Shown piece by piece: positions 25,130 through 34,698 of a DNA stretch of 41,226 nucleotides. The notes under the pieces were generated by a model that saw only the letters and a list, made by a program, of their open reading frames with translations, searched no databases and was not told the DNA's origin. The first letter of the stretch is position 1. Each line of letters starts with the position of its first letter. Both the position numbers and the translations under genes were made by a program. Source of the stretch: an uncultured Bacteroidales bacterium (GTDB lineage Bacteria > Bacteroidota > Bacteroidia > Bacteroidales > Paludibacteraceae); assembly GCA_900321605.1 (NCBI GenBank), contig ONWR01000028.1, positions 1-41,226 on the forward strand, given 5' to 3'.

Positions 25130-25507
25130 ATCAATTATTTTGTCGGTGTAGATATACCGCAAAACAAATGTGGCGAAGTCAGCTTGACTTATATCTACGG
25201 AATAGGTCGTTCAAGCGCAAAGAAAATTCTCGCAGAGGCAGGCATTGACCCAAGCATCAAGGTAGAGAATTGGACGGATGACCAAGCAGCTAAAGTCCGT
25301 GAGATCATCGGTGCTAAATTTAAAGTAGAAGGTGATCTTCGTTCGGAAACACAATTGAACATCAAACGCTTGATGGATATCGGTTGTTACCGTGGTGTAC
25401 GCCACCGTATCGGTCTTCCGGTTCGTGGACAGAGCACCAAGAACAACGCCCGTACGCGCAAAGGACGTAAGAAAACTGTTGCAAATAAGAAAAAGGCAAC
25501 GAAGTAA
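25130..25507 (+). CDS. rpsM: Ribosomal protein uS13, start codon not canonical
   Basis: S13 sits in the 30S head and contacts both tRNAs and S19. The conserved body reads [20 protein letters not shown] then [11 protein letters not shown], and ends in a basic tail with [20 protein letters not shown]. The conserved N-terminus begins before base 25142, yet between the in-frame stop near 25109 and the TTG at 25184 there is no ATG, GTG or TTG in frame. Starting at TTG 25184 would delete conserved residues, so I place the start at the ATC at 25130–25132, giving 125 residues, close to the expected length. A sequencing or assembly error in the first codons is the alternative. Confidence 0.8.
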   Translation: MNYFVGVDIPQNKCGEVSLTYIYGIGRSSAKKILAEAGIDPSIKVENWTDDQAAKVREIIGAKFKVEGDLRSETQLNIKRLMDIGCYRGVRHRIGLPVRGQSTKNNARTRKGRKKTVANKKKATK

Positions 25508-25542
25508 TTAATTAACAACCGAGTTTGAGCCATCTGCGGAGT

Positions 25543-25575
25543 CTCTTGACTCTTGACTCTTGACTCTCGACTCTA
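25543..25575. repeat. Heptamer array (CTCTTGA) between rpsM and rpsK
   Basis: Three CTCTTGA units and a CTCTCGA variant stand in register. The unit resembles, but is not identical to, the CTCCTGA array before rpmJ. Confidence 0.75.
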
Positions 25576-25594
25576 AATAAATTCATCAAGTATT

Positions 25595-25984
25595 ATGGCA
25601 AAGAAAGCTATTGCAGCAAAGAAGCGCGTAGTGAAGATCGAGGGCGTTGGCCAGCTTCACGTGATGTCTTCTTTCAATAATGTAATCGTTACGGTTGCTA
25701 ATGGTGACGGCCAGGTTATCAGCTGGTCTTCCGCTGGTAAACAGGGCTTCCGTGGCAGCAAGAAAAATACTCCGTACGCAGCGCAAATGGCAGCAGCTGA
25801 CTGCTGCAAGGTCGCATTCGACCTCGGTCTGCGTAAGGTTAAAGCATACGTTAAGGGTCCCGGACAAGGACGTGAGTCGGCTATCCGTGCCTGCGTAGCC
25901 GCAGGTATCGACGTAACAGAAATCGTTGATGTTACCCCGATGCCGCACAACGGTTGCCGTCCTCCGAAACGTCGTCGTGTCTAA
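25595..25984 (+). CDS. rpsK: Ribosomal protein uS11
   Basis: S11 (129 residues) forms the 30S platform around the Shine-Dalgarno duplex. [55 protein letters not shown] and the C-terminal [17 protein letters not shown] are diagnostic. It follows rpsM by 87 nt and precedes rpsD by 173 nt, both gaps being repeat-filled. Confidence 0.98.
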   Translation: MAKKAIAAKKRVVKIEGVGQLHVMSSFNNVIVTVANGDGQVISWSSAGKQGFRGSKKNTPYAAQMAAADCCKVAFDLGLRKVKAYVKGPGQGRESAIRACVAAGIDVTEIVDVTPMPHNGCRPPKRRRV

Positions 25985-26003
25985 GTTAACGTTAATTAAT
26001 TAA

Positions 26004-26134
26004 GTACGAAGGACCAATGTACCATGTACGAAGGATTTACGAAGGAAATTAAGGACGAAGGTCGCCTAGCGTAAATCGTACATAAACTAAATCGTACATA
26101 AATCGTACATCGTACATCGTTAAATCGTACATAA
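26004..26134. repeat. CGTACAT-type repeats between rpsK and rpsD
   Basis: The first half has looser TACGAAGGA/ATGTACGAAGG units. From about 26074 onwards AATCGTACAT recurs five times, including two exact consecutive CGTACAT heptamers. The entire 173-nt gap is built from such units. Confidence 0.65.
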
Positions 26135-26157
26135 AAAAATGTAAATTTTTTAAAGTT

Positions 26158-26763
26158 ATGGCAAGATATATTGGCCCAAAATCTCGCATCGCACGCCGTT
26201 TCGGCGAGGCTATCTTCGGCGAGGATAAGGTGCTTGCAAAACGTCCGTATGCACCCGGACAACACGGCGTTAACCGTCGTAAGAAAAATTCTGAGTATGG
26301 TACTCAGTTGGCTGAGAAGCAGAAGGCTAAATACACCTATGGTGTACTCGAGAAACAGTTCCGCCTCCTCTTCGCTAAAGCTGCTCGTACCAAAGGTATT
26401 ACCGGTGAGATCCTGATTCAGCTTCTCGAGTGCCGTCTCGATAACATCGTTTATCGTCTCGGTATGGCACCGACCCGCGCTGCTGCTCGCCAGCTCGTTT
26501 CCCACCGTCACATCACTGTGGACGGCAAGGTAGTGAACATCCCTTCCTACGAGGTTAAACCCGGTCAGGTGGTAGCTGTTCGCGAGAAAGCTAAATCGCT
26601 TGAGGTAATCAACGAGTCCCTCCAAGGCTTCAACCACGCTAAGTATGGCTGGCTCGAATGGAATGAGGGCGAGAAAGCCGGTAAGTTGCTCAATGTTCCT
26701 GCTCGCGCAGAGATCCCGGAGAACATTAAGGAGCAATTGATCGTTGAGTTGTACTCTAAATAA
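26158..26763 (+). CDS. rpsD: Ribosomal protein uS4
   Basis: S4 (201 residues) is a primary assembly protein and autoregulator of the alpha operon in E. coli. [17 protein letters not shown] and [19 protein letters not shown] give the N-terminal part; the S4 RNA-binding domain is [20 protein letters not shown] then [19 protein letters not shown]. It has normal length for the form without the N-terminal zinc site. It is 11 nt upstream of rpoA. Confidence 0.98.
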   Translation: MARYIGPKSRIARRFGEAIFGEDKVLAKRPYAPGQHGVNRRKKNSEYGTQLAEKQKAKYTYGVLEKQFRLLFAKAARTKGITGEILIQLLECRLDNIVYRLGMAPTRAAARQLVSHRHITVDGKVVNIPSYEVKPGQVVAVREKAKSLEVINESLQGFNHAKYGWLEWNEGEKAGKLLNVPARAEIPENIKEQLIVELYSK

Positions 26764-26774
26764 TAAATAAATTC

Positions 26775-27767
26775 ATGGCAATATTAAATTTCATCAAACC
26801 TGACAAGGTGATAATGTTGGATTCGAGTGCGAACAAAGGTATCTTTGAGTTTCGTCCACTCGAGCCGGGGTACGGAATTACGATAGGCAATGCTATCCGT
26901 CGTGTGCTGCTCGGCAGCCTCGAGGGATACGCTATCTGCTCTGTCAAGATCAGCGGTATTGATCATGAATTTGCTACGATCCCCGGTGTAATCACTGACG
27001 TTACCAACTTGATCCTCAACCTCAAACAGATGCGCTTCCTCCATAAGGAGGGTATCGAGGAGCAGACCGAAACGGCTAAGCTCCACGTACGCAAATCCAA
27101 AGCGTTCATGGCAGGTGAGTTCAACACAGTGCTGCAGAACTTCGAGGTGCTCAACCCCGAACTCCAACTCGCAGAACTCGATGACTCGGCTGACTTCGAG
27201 ATTGAGATCACCATCAACAAGGGTCGCGGATACGTGCCCGGTGATGAGAATCGTAAGAAGGACGATCCTATCGGTACCCTCGCTATCGATTCTATCTACA
27301 CCCCGATCCGCAACGTCATGATTTCGGTTGACCAGTATCGTGTCGAGCAACGTACCGACTACGAGAAACTCACCATTGAGATTACCACGGACGGTTCCAT
27401 TGCCCCCCAACAGGCACTAACCGAAGCCGCTAAGATCCTCATCTACCACTTCATGCTCTTCTCCGACGAGCGTATCGTTCTCGAAGAGGAGACCAAGAAG
27501 AACAGCAACGCACTCGACGAAGAGATGCTGCGTATGCGTCAGCTCCTCAACCAGAAACTGCAAGACATGGACCTGTCTGTGCGTGCACTCAACTGCTTGA
27601 AGGCTGCCGAGGTAGAGACTCTTGGCGAACTCGTTAAGTACCACCGCGCTGACCTGCTCAAGTTCCGCAACTTCGGTAAGAAATCGCTCACCGAACTTGA
27701 CGAACTGCTTGAGCGTAACGGCCTCGCCTTCGGTATGGACATCTCGCGCTACAGAGCGCTGGATTAA
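26775..27767 (+). CDS. rpoA: RNA polymerase alpha subunit
   Basis: The 330-residue protein has both domains. The N-terminal assembly domain includes [20 protein letters not shown] and [15 protein letters not shown]. The C-terminal domain (about 255–330) includes [20 protein letters not shown] and [20 protein letters not shown], with the Arg equivalent to E. coli R265 that contacts UP elements. It lies 11 nt after rpsD and 72 nt before rplQ. Confidence 0.98.
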   Translation: MAILNFIKPDKVIMLDSSANKGIFEFRPLEPGYGITIGNAIRRVLLGSLEGYAICSVKISGIDHEFATIPGVITDVTNLILNLKQMRFLHKEGIEEQTETAKLHVRKSKAFMAGEFNTVLQNFEVLNPELQLAELDDSADFEIEITINKGRGYVPGDENRKKDDPIGTLAIDSIYTPIRNVMISVDQYRVEQRTDYEKLTIEITTDGSIAPQQALTEAAKILIYHFMLFSDERIVLEEETKKNSNALDEEMLRMRQLLNQKLQDMDLSVRALNCLKAAEVETLGELVKYHRADLLKFRNFGKKSLTELDELLERNGLAFGMDISRYRALD

Positions 27768-27836
27768 CAATTAATAATTAATAATTAACAATGGCAGTGT
27801 CCTTTGTACATTGTACATTGTCAAATTGTACATTAA
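27766..27836. repeat. Heptamer arrays (AATTAAT, TTGTACA) between rpoA and rplQ
   Basis: AATTAAT units begin at the rpoA stop codon (27766–27790). After a 12-nt break, TTGTACA/ATTGTAC units fill 27803–27836 up to the rplQ start. Confidence 0.7.
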
Positions 27837-27839
27837 ATT

Positions 27840-28325
27840 ATGCGTCACAATAAGAAATTTAATCACCTTAGCCGCAAGGCCAACCATCGCGCTGCGATGC
27901 TGTCCAATATGGCTTGCTCGCTGATCATGCACAAGCGTATCAGCACAACCCTCGCTAAGGCTAAAGCGCTCCGTATCTACGTTGAGCCGATCCTCACTCG
28001 TGCTAAAGAGGATAACATGAACAACCGTCGTTTGGCTTTCTCCCTGCTCAAACAGAAAGAGGTCGTTACCGAACTCTTCCAGAATGTAGGCGAGAAGATC
28101 GCTAACCGTCCCGGTGGTTACACCCGTATCCTCCGCACCGGTTTCCGTCTGGGCGACGCAGCTGAGATGTGTATCATCGAGCTCGTAGATTACAACGAGA
28201 ACATGCTCAAGGAGACCAAGAAAGCAGCCAAGAAAGCTACCCGTCGTGCCGGTAAAAAAGCCGTTAAAGAGGCTGTAGAAGAGGTTGCTGCCGAGGCTGC
28301 TCCCGAAGCTCCCGCTGCTGAGTAA
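27840..28325 (+). CDS. rplQ: Ribosomal protein bL17
   Basis: L17 (161 residues) lies near the tunnel exit. The family core is [40 protein letters not shown] and [20 protein letters not shown]. Beyond about residue 125 there is a Lys/Ala- then Glu/Ala-rich tail ([20 protein letters not shown]), longer than in E. coli but common in this phylum. It is the last ribosomal gene of the operon. Confidence 0.98.
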   Translation: MRHNKKFNHLSRKANHRAAMLSNMACSLIMHKRISTTLAKAKALRIYVEPILTRAKEDNMNNRRLAFSLLKQKEVVTELFQNVGEKIANRPGGYTRILRTGFRLGDAAEMCIIELVDYNENMLKETKKAAKKATRRAGKKAVKEAVEEVAAEAAPEAPAAE

Positions 28326-28333
28326 AAACCTTT

Positions 28334-28367
28334 CGTAATAACGTCATTACGTAATTACGTCATTACG
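28334..28367. repeat. 8-nt tandem repeat (ACGTCATT / ACGTAATT) before aspS
   Basis: Three 8-nt units alternate between ACGTCATT and ACGTAATT, preceded by a partial unit. It is one of only two arrays in the window whose period is clearly not 7. Confidence 0.7.
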
Positions 28368-28386
28368 AGCAATTCGTTAAAAAACT

Positions 28387-29763
28387 ATGTTTTTGGATGT
28401 AACGAAACATAATGAAAACGTGACAGATCTCGCCAACGCTAAGGTTGGCGAATCTGTTTCTGTTTCCGGCATGATCCACAACGTCCGCGTGACCAAATGG
28501 GGCGGCTTCATCGTCCTCCGTAAGTCCCGCGGTTTGCTGCAGGCAGTAGTCTCCAATGAGAGCTCGAAGTTCTTCGACGAAGCCGGCAACGAGATCGCGA
28601 TGAACGACCTCTGCCGCGAGATGGCGATCACCCTCACCGGTACCGTCAACGAGGCGAAGATCAAAGACCCCGCTGCGTTCTACAACACCATTGAGATCGC
28701 TGTTGCTGAGGTCCGCGTATTGAGCCGTCCGACTACCGCCGAAGTGGTGGATATGAACGCCCTCAAGTTCGGTGACGAGGAGACCCTTCTCCGTTATAAG
28801 TTCGACAACCGTCAAGTGACCCTTCGCAACCCGCGCGACATGGCGATCCTCAAGGTGCAGAGCACTATCGCTCGCGCTTTCGGGGAGTTCCTGTCTGCGA
28901 ACGGCTTTACCCAGATCTTCACCCCGAAGATTGTGTCCGAGGGTGCAGAAGGCGGTGCGAACGTCTTCAAGATGGATTATTTCGGCAAGCAGGTCTATCT
29001 CGCGCAGTCCCCGCAGTTCTACAAACAGATCGGCGTCGGCGTCTATGAGCGCGTCTTCGAGATTGCTCCCGCATACCGCGCAGAGAAACATGCGACCTCC
29101 CGTCACCTCAATGAGTATATCTCCCTCGATGTGGAGATGGGCTTCATCAAAGGTCAGGAGGATGTCATGACCCTCGAAGCAGCCCTGCTGCGTCATATCA
29201 TCGCTACAGTAGAGAAAGACTGCGCGCACGAGCTTAATCTCCTCAATGCCGTTAATCCGGTTCTCCCCGAGCAGGTACCGGCATGGAAACTGAGCGAGGT
29301 GCATGAGATCCTCTTTGAGAACCATCTCTGCGAAGCAGACCACCGCGGCGAGGATGACCTTGCGCCGGAAGAGGAGCGTGCTATCTGTAAGTACGCCTTC
29401 GAGAAATACGGTTCGGATTTCGTGTTCGTGACCCATTTCCCGTCCGAGCACCGTGCTTTCTATGCGATGGACGACCCCGAGGATCCGTCGCTGACACTGA
29501 GCTTCGACCTCCTCATGCGCGGTCTGGAGATCACTTCCGGCGGTCAGCGTATGCATAAGGAGGCCGACTACCGCGAGAAGATGCTCCGTCGTGGCATGAA
29601 CCCCGATGCGTTCCATTTCTACCTCGATACCTTCAAGAACGGTATGCCTCCTCACGGCGGCTTCGCTATCGGTCTCGAGCGTATCACGGCTTGCTTCTTA
29701 GGCATTGCCAACGTCAAGGAATGTTCGATGTTCCCCCGCGACATCAACCGCGTGGCACCATAA
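28387..29763 (+). CDS. aspS: Aspartyl-tRNA synthetase, archaeal/eukaryotic type
   Basis: The 458-residue class II synthetase has an N-terminal OB-fold anticodon domain (about 18–115), motif 2 region with YERVFEIAPAYRAEKHATSR, and motif 3 GGFAIGLERITACFLG. The segment IFTPKIVSEGAEGGANVFKM followed by YLAQSPQFYKQ is characteristic of the archaeal/eukaryotic subtype. The protein lacks the GAD insertion domain and is ~130 residues shorter than the bacterial type. Such enzymes are often non-discriminating and charge tRNA-Asn too; whether this one does cannot be told. It follows rplQ by 61 nt and ends with a terminator. Confidence 0.88.
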   Translation: MFLDVTKHNENVTDLANAKVGESVSVSGMIHNVRVTKWGGFIVLRKSRGLLQAVVSNESSKFFDEAGNEIAMNDLCREMAITLTGTVNEAKIKDPAAFYNTIEIAVAEVRVLSRPTTAEVVDMNALKFGDEETLLRYKFDNRQVTLRNPRDMAILKVQSTIARAFGEFLSANGFTQIFTPKIVSEGAEGGANVFKMDYFGKQVYLAQSPQFYKQIGVGVYERVFEIAPAYRAEKHATSRHLNEYISLDVEMGFIKGQEDVMTLEAALLRHIIATVEKDCAHELNLLNAVNPVLPEQVPAWKLSEVHEILFENHLCEADHRGEDDLAPEEERAICKYAFEKYGSDFVFVTHFPSEHRAFYAMDDPEDPSLTLSFDLLMRGLEITSGGQRMHKEADYREKMLRRGMNPDAFHFYLDTFKNGMPPHGGFAIGLERITACFLGIANVKECSMFPRDINRVAP

Positions 29764-29770
29764 TAAAAGT

Positions 29771-29800
29771 ATCGGCACAAACCCGTGCCGATATTTTTTT
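29771..29800 (+). terminator. Intrinsic terminator after aspS
   Basis: ATCGGCAC (29771–29778) and GTGCCGAT (29785–29792) form a perfect 8-bp stem with a 6-nt loop, followed by ATTTTTTT. It marks the end of the long ribosomal transcript. Confidence 0.9.
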
Positions 29801-29810
29801 CTCTTTTTTC

Positions 29811-29841
29811 TTGCATATATGCAAAAAATGTAGTAAATTTG
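29811..29841 (+). promoter_or_regulatory. Promoter of the vWA/tubulin/protease operon
   Basis: TTG (29811–29813) and TAAATTTG (29834–29841) match the Bacteroidota consensus with a 20-nt spacer, immediately after the aspS terminator. The inverted repeat TTGCATATATGCAA overlaps the -33 element and could be an operator. Confidence 0.75.
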
Positions 29842-29867
29842 CAGCCGATTTGTTAAATCGATATAAA

Positions 29868-30917
29868 ATGCAAACAAACGGTATCATGAAAAGAATCTGT
29901 ATGGGCTTGGCGATGGTGCTGATCACGTTGAGCTTATCTGTGAGCCTGTCAATGAGCGTAAGCGCTCAAGGACAGTTCAAGGACGTGCGTCAGACTTACC
30001 TCTGGGACGTGACCCTCTCGATGAAGGGGTACAACGGTGCGCCGGATATCTACAGCAAGGTGGTGGATGTGATGGTGAAGGATATAGAGTCCATCACCGA
30101 CGAGCGGACGGAGATCGTGGTGATCCCCTTCCAAGACACGCAGTACTGCGAGGTATGGCGTGAGTTCGCTACGCCTCAAGGCAAGGCGGCTATCATCCAA
30201 CGGATTCGTTCGTACGAGAACAAGAACATCACCAACACGAACATCTCCGCCCCGCTGCAATACGTGATCGATCAGGTGTTCACGTCCGACAAGATCGATA
30301 TCATGAAACTCATGACGGACGGTAATGACAATGTCAATCCGGCTCGGCTGCGTGAAGTGCTCAACCAATGGTGCGAGATAGCGAAAGAGAAAGATGCGTA
30401 TGGCTATTACATCCTGCTGACCAATGCGGCGAAGATGGATTTTGAGCTGAAAGGGATCTGTAATTTCGAGGAGGTGGATGCGTCGGATATGTTAGATGGT
30501 ATTGCGGACATTCGTCAGCTCAACAGCACGCTTAAGCAAGGTATTCTTATCAATATCCGCGATGAGTACGATAAACCCAAACGTCTGACCTTCAAGATCT
30601 ACTCCGGTGACGGTAATATACCTGCCGGTTTCAAGATGCACTATAAGACCCTGCCCAACGACTATGTGGAGGTGGATGAGATAGCGGAGATGAATGCCGA
30701 TAACTCGCTGGAGATTCATCCTAAGTTCAAGAAGACGCAGGAGGCACTGATCGCCGAACTGCCGACCGATTATCCGTACAGCGATATCGTGCTGCAATAC
30801 GAACCGACGCCGGAGATGTCGGAAGGTAAGTACGCTTTCACTCGTATTATGGATCACGAGTGTGCGTTGATGTTAGAAAACAAACCCGTTAAAACCGTTA
30901 AGATCTATGTCAAGTAA
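29868..30917 (+). CDS. Exported von Willebrand factor A domain protein
   Basis: From ATG 29868 the product has 349 residues (start at 29886 is equally possible; both follow the promoter directly). A signal peptide (RICMGLAMVLITLSLS, then MSVSAQG) predicts export across the inner membrane. The vWA fold is indicated by a metal-ion site: DVTLS (D47-T49-S51), TNTN near 122–125, and LMTDGNDN (D151). The segment after about 210 is a separate beta-rich domain. vWA proteins bind partners through a divalent cation. It overlaps the next gene by 11 nt and is the first of a four-gene set with a tubulin-like GTPase. An in-frame open reading frame extends back into aspS, but those residues are not credible. 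Confidence 0.78.
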   Translation: MQTNGIMKRICMGLAMVLITLSLSVSLSMSVSAQGQFKDVRQTYLWDVTLSMKGYNGAPDIYSKVVDVMVKDIESITDERTEIVVIPFQDTQYCEVWREFATPQGKAAIIQRIRSYENKNITNTNISAPLQYVIDQVFTSDKIDIMKLMTDGNDNVNPARLREVLNQWCEIAKEKDAYGYYILLTNAAKMDFELKGICNFEEVDASDMLDGIADIRQLNSTLKQGILINIRDEYDKPKRLTFKIYSGDGNIPAGFKMHYKTLPNDYVEVDEIAEMNADNSLEIHPKFKKTQEALIAELPTDYPYSDIVLQYEPTPEMSEGKYAFTRIMDHECALMLENKPVKTVKIYVK

Positions 30918-31854
30918 AGTGGATAGTTTTAAGTTGAAAGGTAAAAGTCTCAGCTGGGCGACGATGCTCGTCTTTGTCCTCATTTTAACGGGTTGTCAAC
31001 CAAAGCACGATGAGTACTCGGTGCTGTGGGGCAAGACCGATACGTATGATAAGTTCCTTTGGAAAGAGCAGATCCCCGATACCCTCAAGCAGACCCTCTG
31101 TTTTGATTTCAACGACGATGCACGTCAGTATCTCTCCGCTCCGCTGCGGATAGGGGTGTTCAAGAAGACGGAGCACGGTCATCTCACTCCCGTGCCGACC
31201 TCCGAAGCGCAGCTGTTCGTGGACGGTAAGGCGTTGGAGAACAATATCCTCACCGTGCAGCCCACAGAGAGCGAGAAAGAGGTAGGAATCGTCTTCTCGC
31301 CCAATGCGGAGAACAAGATGCACTACTGGTATCTCAAGCCGGTGGACACGGCGGGTCTGGATCGTATCAATGATCAGGCGCAGTACGGCGCGGACGATGC
31401 GCTGATGGAGATCAAGCTGCGCAAACGGCATGTGATGAACCCCTTGGCGGAAGGGCTGATGTGGTTCGGTATAATCGTTGGCGCTGCCTTGGTGCTGTGG
31501 TTCCTGATACTAAAGAGGATGTTTTTCCCTGTCTTCCGTGTCACTCGTCTGCAACTGACGGGACCGGAACCGTATATGAGTCTTCTCAAGCTGAAGAACT
31601 ATCGTCTGTGCATTCTCTCGGCGCATCCCGAGAAACAGAGCGCGCTCAACCGTCTTTTCTGCGGCGAGATCAAGTATGAGGTCAACCCGATGTGGACAGC
31701 ACCGGTGGTGTTCGAACCCCGTGACAAGAAATCGATCCGCGTCCGTCCCGATAAGAACACGTATTCCACGGATGCACGGATCATGAAAACCAACGCTGAC
31801 TATGTGCTCGTGAACGAACTCTCAAAAACGAAAACCAATATGAGAATCTCGTAA
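30907..31854 (+). CDS. Lipobox-containing single-pass membrane protein
   Basis: The 315-residue protein has a basic N-terminus and a hydrophobic segment ending in the lipobox-like LILTGC (C30), so it may be lipidated. Residues 31–175 form a predicted periplasmic domain. A strong transmembrane helix (about 183–203, GLMWFGIIVGAALVLWFLIL) is followed by the basic KRMFF, and residues 204–315 should be cytosolic. It thus could bridge the exported vWA protein and the cytosolic tubulin-like GTPase. Translation is coupled to the vWA gene (11-nt overlap). No family is recognised; the function as a connector is inference. Confidence 0.7.
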   Translation: MSSKVDSFKLKGKSLSWATMLVFVLILTGCQPKHDEYSVLWGKTDTYDKFLWKEQIPDTLKQTLCFDFNDDARQYLSAPLRIGVFKKTEHGHLTPVPTSEAQLFVDGKALENNILTVQPTESEKEVGIVFSPNAENKMHYWYLKPVDTAGLDRINDQAQYGADDALMEIKLRKRHVMNPLAEGLMWFGIIVGAALVLWFLILKRMFFPVFRVTRLQLTGPEPYMSLLKLKNYRLCILSAHPEKQSALNRLFCGEIKYEVNPMWTAPVVFEPRDKKSIRVRPDKNTYSTDARIMKTNADYVLVNELSKTKTNMRIS

Positions 31855-31870
31855 ATCGTCCATTGACCTC

Positions 31871-31912
31871 AATCGTCAATAAATCGTAAATCGTAAATCG
31901 TCAAATCGTCAA
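31871..31912. repeat. Heptamer array (ATCGTAA / ATCGTCA) before the tubulin-like gene
   Basis: At least five ATCGTMA units, mostly in register, fill the 65-nt gap between the membrane-protein gene and the tubulin-like gene. The first related unit overlaps the upstream stop codon. Confidence 0.7.
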
Positions 31913-31919
31913 TACTATT

Positions 31920-34655
31920 ATGGCTACAAAAATCAAACGCTGCCTCTATGTAGGACTTGGTGGAACGGGTATGAACGCATTGCTTCATACCAAGAAAACA
32001 TTTATGGACACCTATGGAGAGGTGCCTCCTATGATCGGATTCTTAGGTATCGACACGGATAGCGGTGCGTACAAGAAGACGCTGACCACCGTTCGTGGTG
32101 AGGAGGTACGTCTTAGTCCGAACGAACAGTTGCCTATCCTCGTGAAGGACGCCCGTCCTATCTATGATGTGAACAGAGAGTCTTTCTCTTGGATTCCGGA
32201 GAAGAACCTGTACGCACTGACGGGTATGACCCTTGGTGCCGGTCAGGTGCGTACCAATGGTCGTTTTGCCTTCACGGTCAATTATGTGCAGGTGGCGCAG
32301 AAAGTGCGTACTATCCTTGACCAGATCTCCAACGCACGTATCCAAGCCAACGATAAATACGAGCTGTTGAGCACCAACACCGAGATCCATCTGGTCTTCT
32401 CGGTTTGCGGCGGTACGGGTTGCGGTACGTTCCTCAACATGGCGTACCTGCTCCGCAAAGAGGCTCCGCAGTGTAAGTTAACCGGCTATGCCGTGCTGCC
32501 GGATATCTTCAAATCGATGTCCCGTTCGGGTATGGCAAAGGTCGCTCCAAACGCGTATGGCGCTATCCTCGACCTCGATTATCTGATGCATATGGGGCTC
32601 GGCAGCACGCCTGTTCAGCTCGATTATATCAAGGACAGCTATGAGATCCGTGAACGTCCGTTCAACTCCGTGGTCTTCATCGATAACAAGAACGAGAACC
32701 TCGACACCTATACCCATGTGGACGAGTTGACGGAGATGATCTCCTTGGCGCTCGTCACCTCTGCCGGTGAACTGAGTTCGGCTTCCGCTTCTGTCAGCGA
32801 TAACTTGGAGAAGAACATCACCGAAGGTACGATGGACATCGAGAATAAGAAAGCGTGGGCTGCCGGTATGGGTATCTGTGAGATCTTCTTCCGCAACAAC
32901 GAGATCAGCGAGATATACGCTATCAAGGCTGCCAAGAACCTGATCGACCGTATGTTCAACTCCTGCGAGGACACCGATATCATCGTCAACGCGTGGATCG
33001 ATTCGCCGGAGGTCAATATCCGCGAGAACAACAACAGCGATCATGTCATCGATTATATTGCCGACAAGACTCCGGCATATGATCTGACCATCAATGAGGA
33101 CTCGAACGCGATGCCGGAGGTGGAGCAGTACCTGCAGATGAACAAACTCAAAGACGAGGCGGTGAACGAGAAAGTGACCGCCCTCAGTAACCGTGTGCGG
33201 GCTGAGTTGCATAAACTGATCGTGGAGCACGTCAACCGTGAGTGCGGTATCTCCACTGCCCGTAGTATCCTCGAAGCGATAGACGCTCAGGTGGATACCT
33301 TCCTCAGCGAGATGAAAAAAGAGAAAGAGGAACTGCTCGACAAACAACCTCGTCTGCGTTCAACCCTCGAAGCCGCCGTGAGTGACCTCAAGGAGTACAA
33401 CGCTAAGTTCTTCAAAACCAAATCGACCTTGGAGGAGAAAGAGGAAGATGTCATCGCTTCGGCGAAAGACCTCTGTGTGAACCTCCGTGATGTAGCCCGC
33501 CGAGATGCGGCTACCATGGTCTTCAACACCCTCAAAGCGAACCTCCTTGCCGAGACCAATAAGATCAATATGATCGCCGAGAGCCTCTTGGCTTGCTCCA
33601 AGAAGTTCGCTGCCGACCTTGCCAAGTTGCAGAACAACGTCTCCAAAGCAGCACAGACCTTCCAGATTGACCTTGCGCAGGATATCGCTACTTCACTCAC
33701 CGTGAAGCAAGACGAGATCGTCTTCTCCGATTTCGTGCGTTCGTTGCCGGACAGCGAGAAAGTGTATCAGTTTGCCGGTTATGACGCTGATGCGATCGAG
33801 GCGTTCATCCTCCACTACACCAAGGAGCTGCCGACCGCTAAGGACTACCGCGAGATGACTATCGATCATATCATCGATAAGATGGAGCCGGAGGCGTTCG
33901 ACCGTATGATCCGTCTGGCAATCAATAAGTCGCTGCCGATGTTCCGCTATTCGTACCGCGGTCATCGACCCAAAGAGAACCCGCGTGACAGCTACTATGT
34001 CGGTCTGCCCGATAAGGCGCATAGCCGTCTCGTGACCGATGATTATTTCAAGAGACGCATCCAGAATGCGGATTGCGATTTCGCCAGCATCGGTGTGACG
34101 GATAAGATCATCATCTACCGTCAGATAGGTGTCGTTCCGGCTTATACGATCTCGTCCATCGAGGATTATCGTCGTGAGTACGAGGAGTGCAACGCCGATT
34201 GTCATATCGACTATACCTTGGAGACGCGTATGCAGCGTGAGGAGTTCTCGCTGATGCCCAAACGTGCTACGGATGACGACCTGCTCGATCTGTGGGTCAA
34301 AGGATTCATCTTCGGTCTCGTCAAAAACGAGAACGGCGAGTATCTCTTCCAGAGCCAAGAGCATGGTGACGCCTTGGATGATAACTGGGTGTCGCTCGGC
34401 AAATACCGTGACGAAGCGTTTGAGAACTTCCGCCGCTATAAGAGTTCGATCCGCAAGGAGTTCCCGGAGTTCTTTGAGCACTTGGCGAACAGCAAAGGTG
34501 CGGACGCAATGCAGGCTATCCTTGCCAAAGTGCGGACAGGTTACCTCGATACCTTCTCGCAGATCCATATGACCAAAGAGGAGATCAAGAAACACGGTTT
34601 CGAGAAGATCCGCCAACTCATCACCGACGAGATCAATCATGCGAAAGGGCTGTAA
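31920..34655 (+). CDS. Tubulin/FtsZ-like GTPase, large
   Basis: The 911-residue protein begins with a tubulin-type nucleotide fold: YVGLGGTGMNALLH (residues 10–23) matches the T1 loop of FtsZ, and VFSVCGGTGCGTFLNM (159–174) is the tubulin signature (GGGTG[ST]G) in variant form. FLGIDTDSGA (about 41–50) fits the second strand. A predicted coiled-coil stretch (about 460–525, rich in KEKEELL and TLEEKEED) follows, and the last ~300 residues are unassigned. It is cytosolic. It resembles the Tubulin_2/FtsZ-like families reported to occur with vWA proteins in a proposed membrane-remodelling system. Here vWA and a membrane protein lie upstream, supporting that setting. Polymerisation is not shown. 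Confidence 0.8.
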   Translation: MATKIKRCLYVGLGGTGMNALLHTKKTFMDTYGEVPPMIGFLGIDTDSGAYKKTLTTVRGEEVRLSPNEQLPILVKDARPIYDVNRESFSWIPEKNLYALTGMTLGAGQVRTNGRFAFTVNYVQVAQKVRTILDQISNARIQANDKYELLSTNTEIHLVFSVCGGTGCGTFLNMAYLLRKEAPQCKLTGYAVLPDIFKSMSRSGMAKVAPNAYGAILDLDYLMHMGLGSTPVQLDYIKDSYEIRERPFNSVVFIDNKNENLDTYTHVDELTEMISLALVTSAGELSSASASVSDNLEKNITEGTMDIENKKAWAAGMGICEIFFRNNEISEIYAIKAAKNLIDRMFNSCEDTDIIVNAWIDSPEVNIRENNNSDHVIDYIADKTPAYDLTINEDSNAMPEVEQYLQMNKLKDEAVNEKVTALSNRVRAELHKLIVEHVNRECGISTARSILEAIDAQVDTFLSEMKKEKEELLDKQPRLRSTLEAAVSDLKEYNAKFFKTKSTLEEKEEDVIASAKDLCVNLRDVARRDAATMVFNTLKANLLAETNKINMIAESLLACSKKFAADLAKLQNNVSKAAQTFQIDLAQDIATSLTVKQDEIVFSDFVRSLPDSEKVYQFAGYDADAIEAFILHYTKELPTAKDYREMTIDHIIDKMEPEAFDRMIRLAINKSLPMFRYSYRGHRPKENPRDSYYVGLPDKAHSRLVTDDYFKRRIQNADCDFASIGVTDKIIIYRQIGVVPAYTISSIEDYRREYEECNADCHIDYTLETRMQREEFSLMPKRATDDDLLDLWVKGFIFGLVKNENGEYLFQSQEHGDALDDNWVSLGKYRDEAFENFRRYKSSIRKEFPEFFEHLANSKGADAMQAILAKVRTGYLDTFSQIHMTKEEIKKHGFEKIRQLITDEINHAKGL

Positions 34656-34698
34656 GGACAAATTAGGTCTGTCTTCTGTCAGGCGAAGCCGGTCTAAA

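Noticed and set aside
29691-29867. Longer open frame running from within aspS into the vWA gene.
   Set aside because: It is the shadow frame of aspS and crosses the terminator and promoter; the signal peptide and promoter position support 29868 or 29886.
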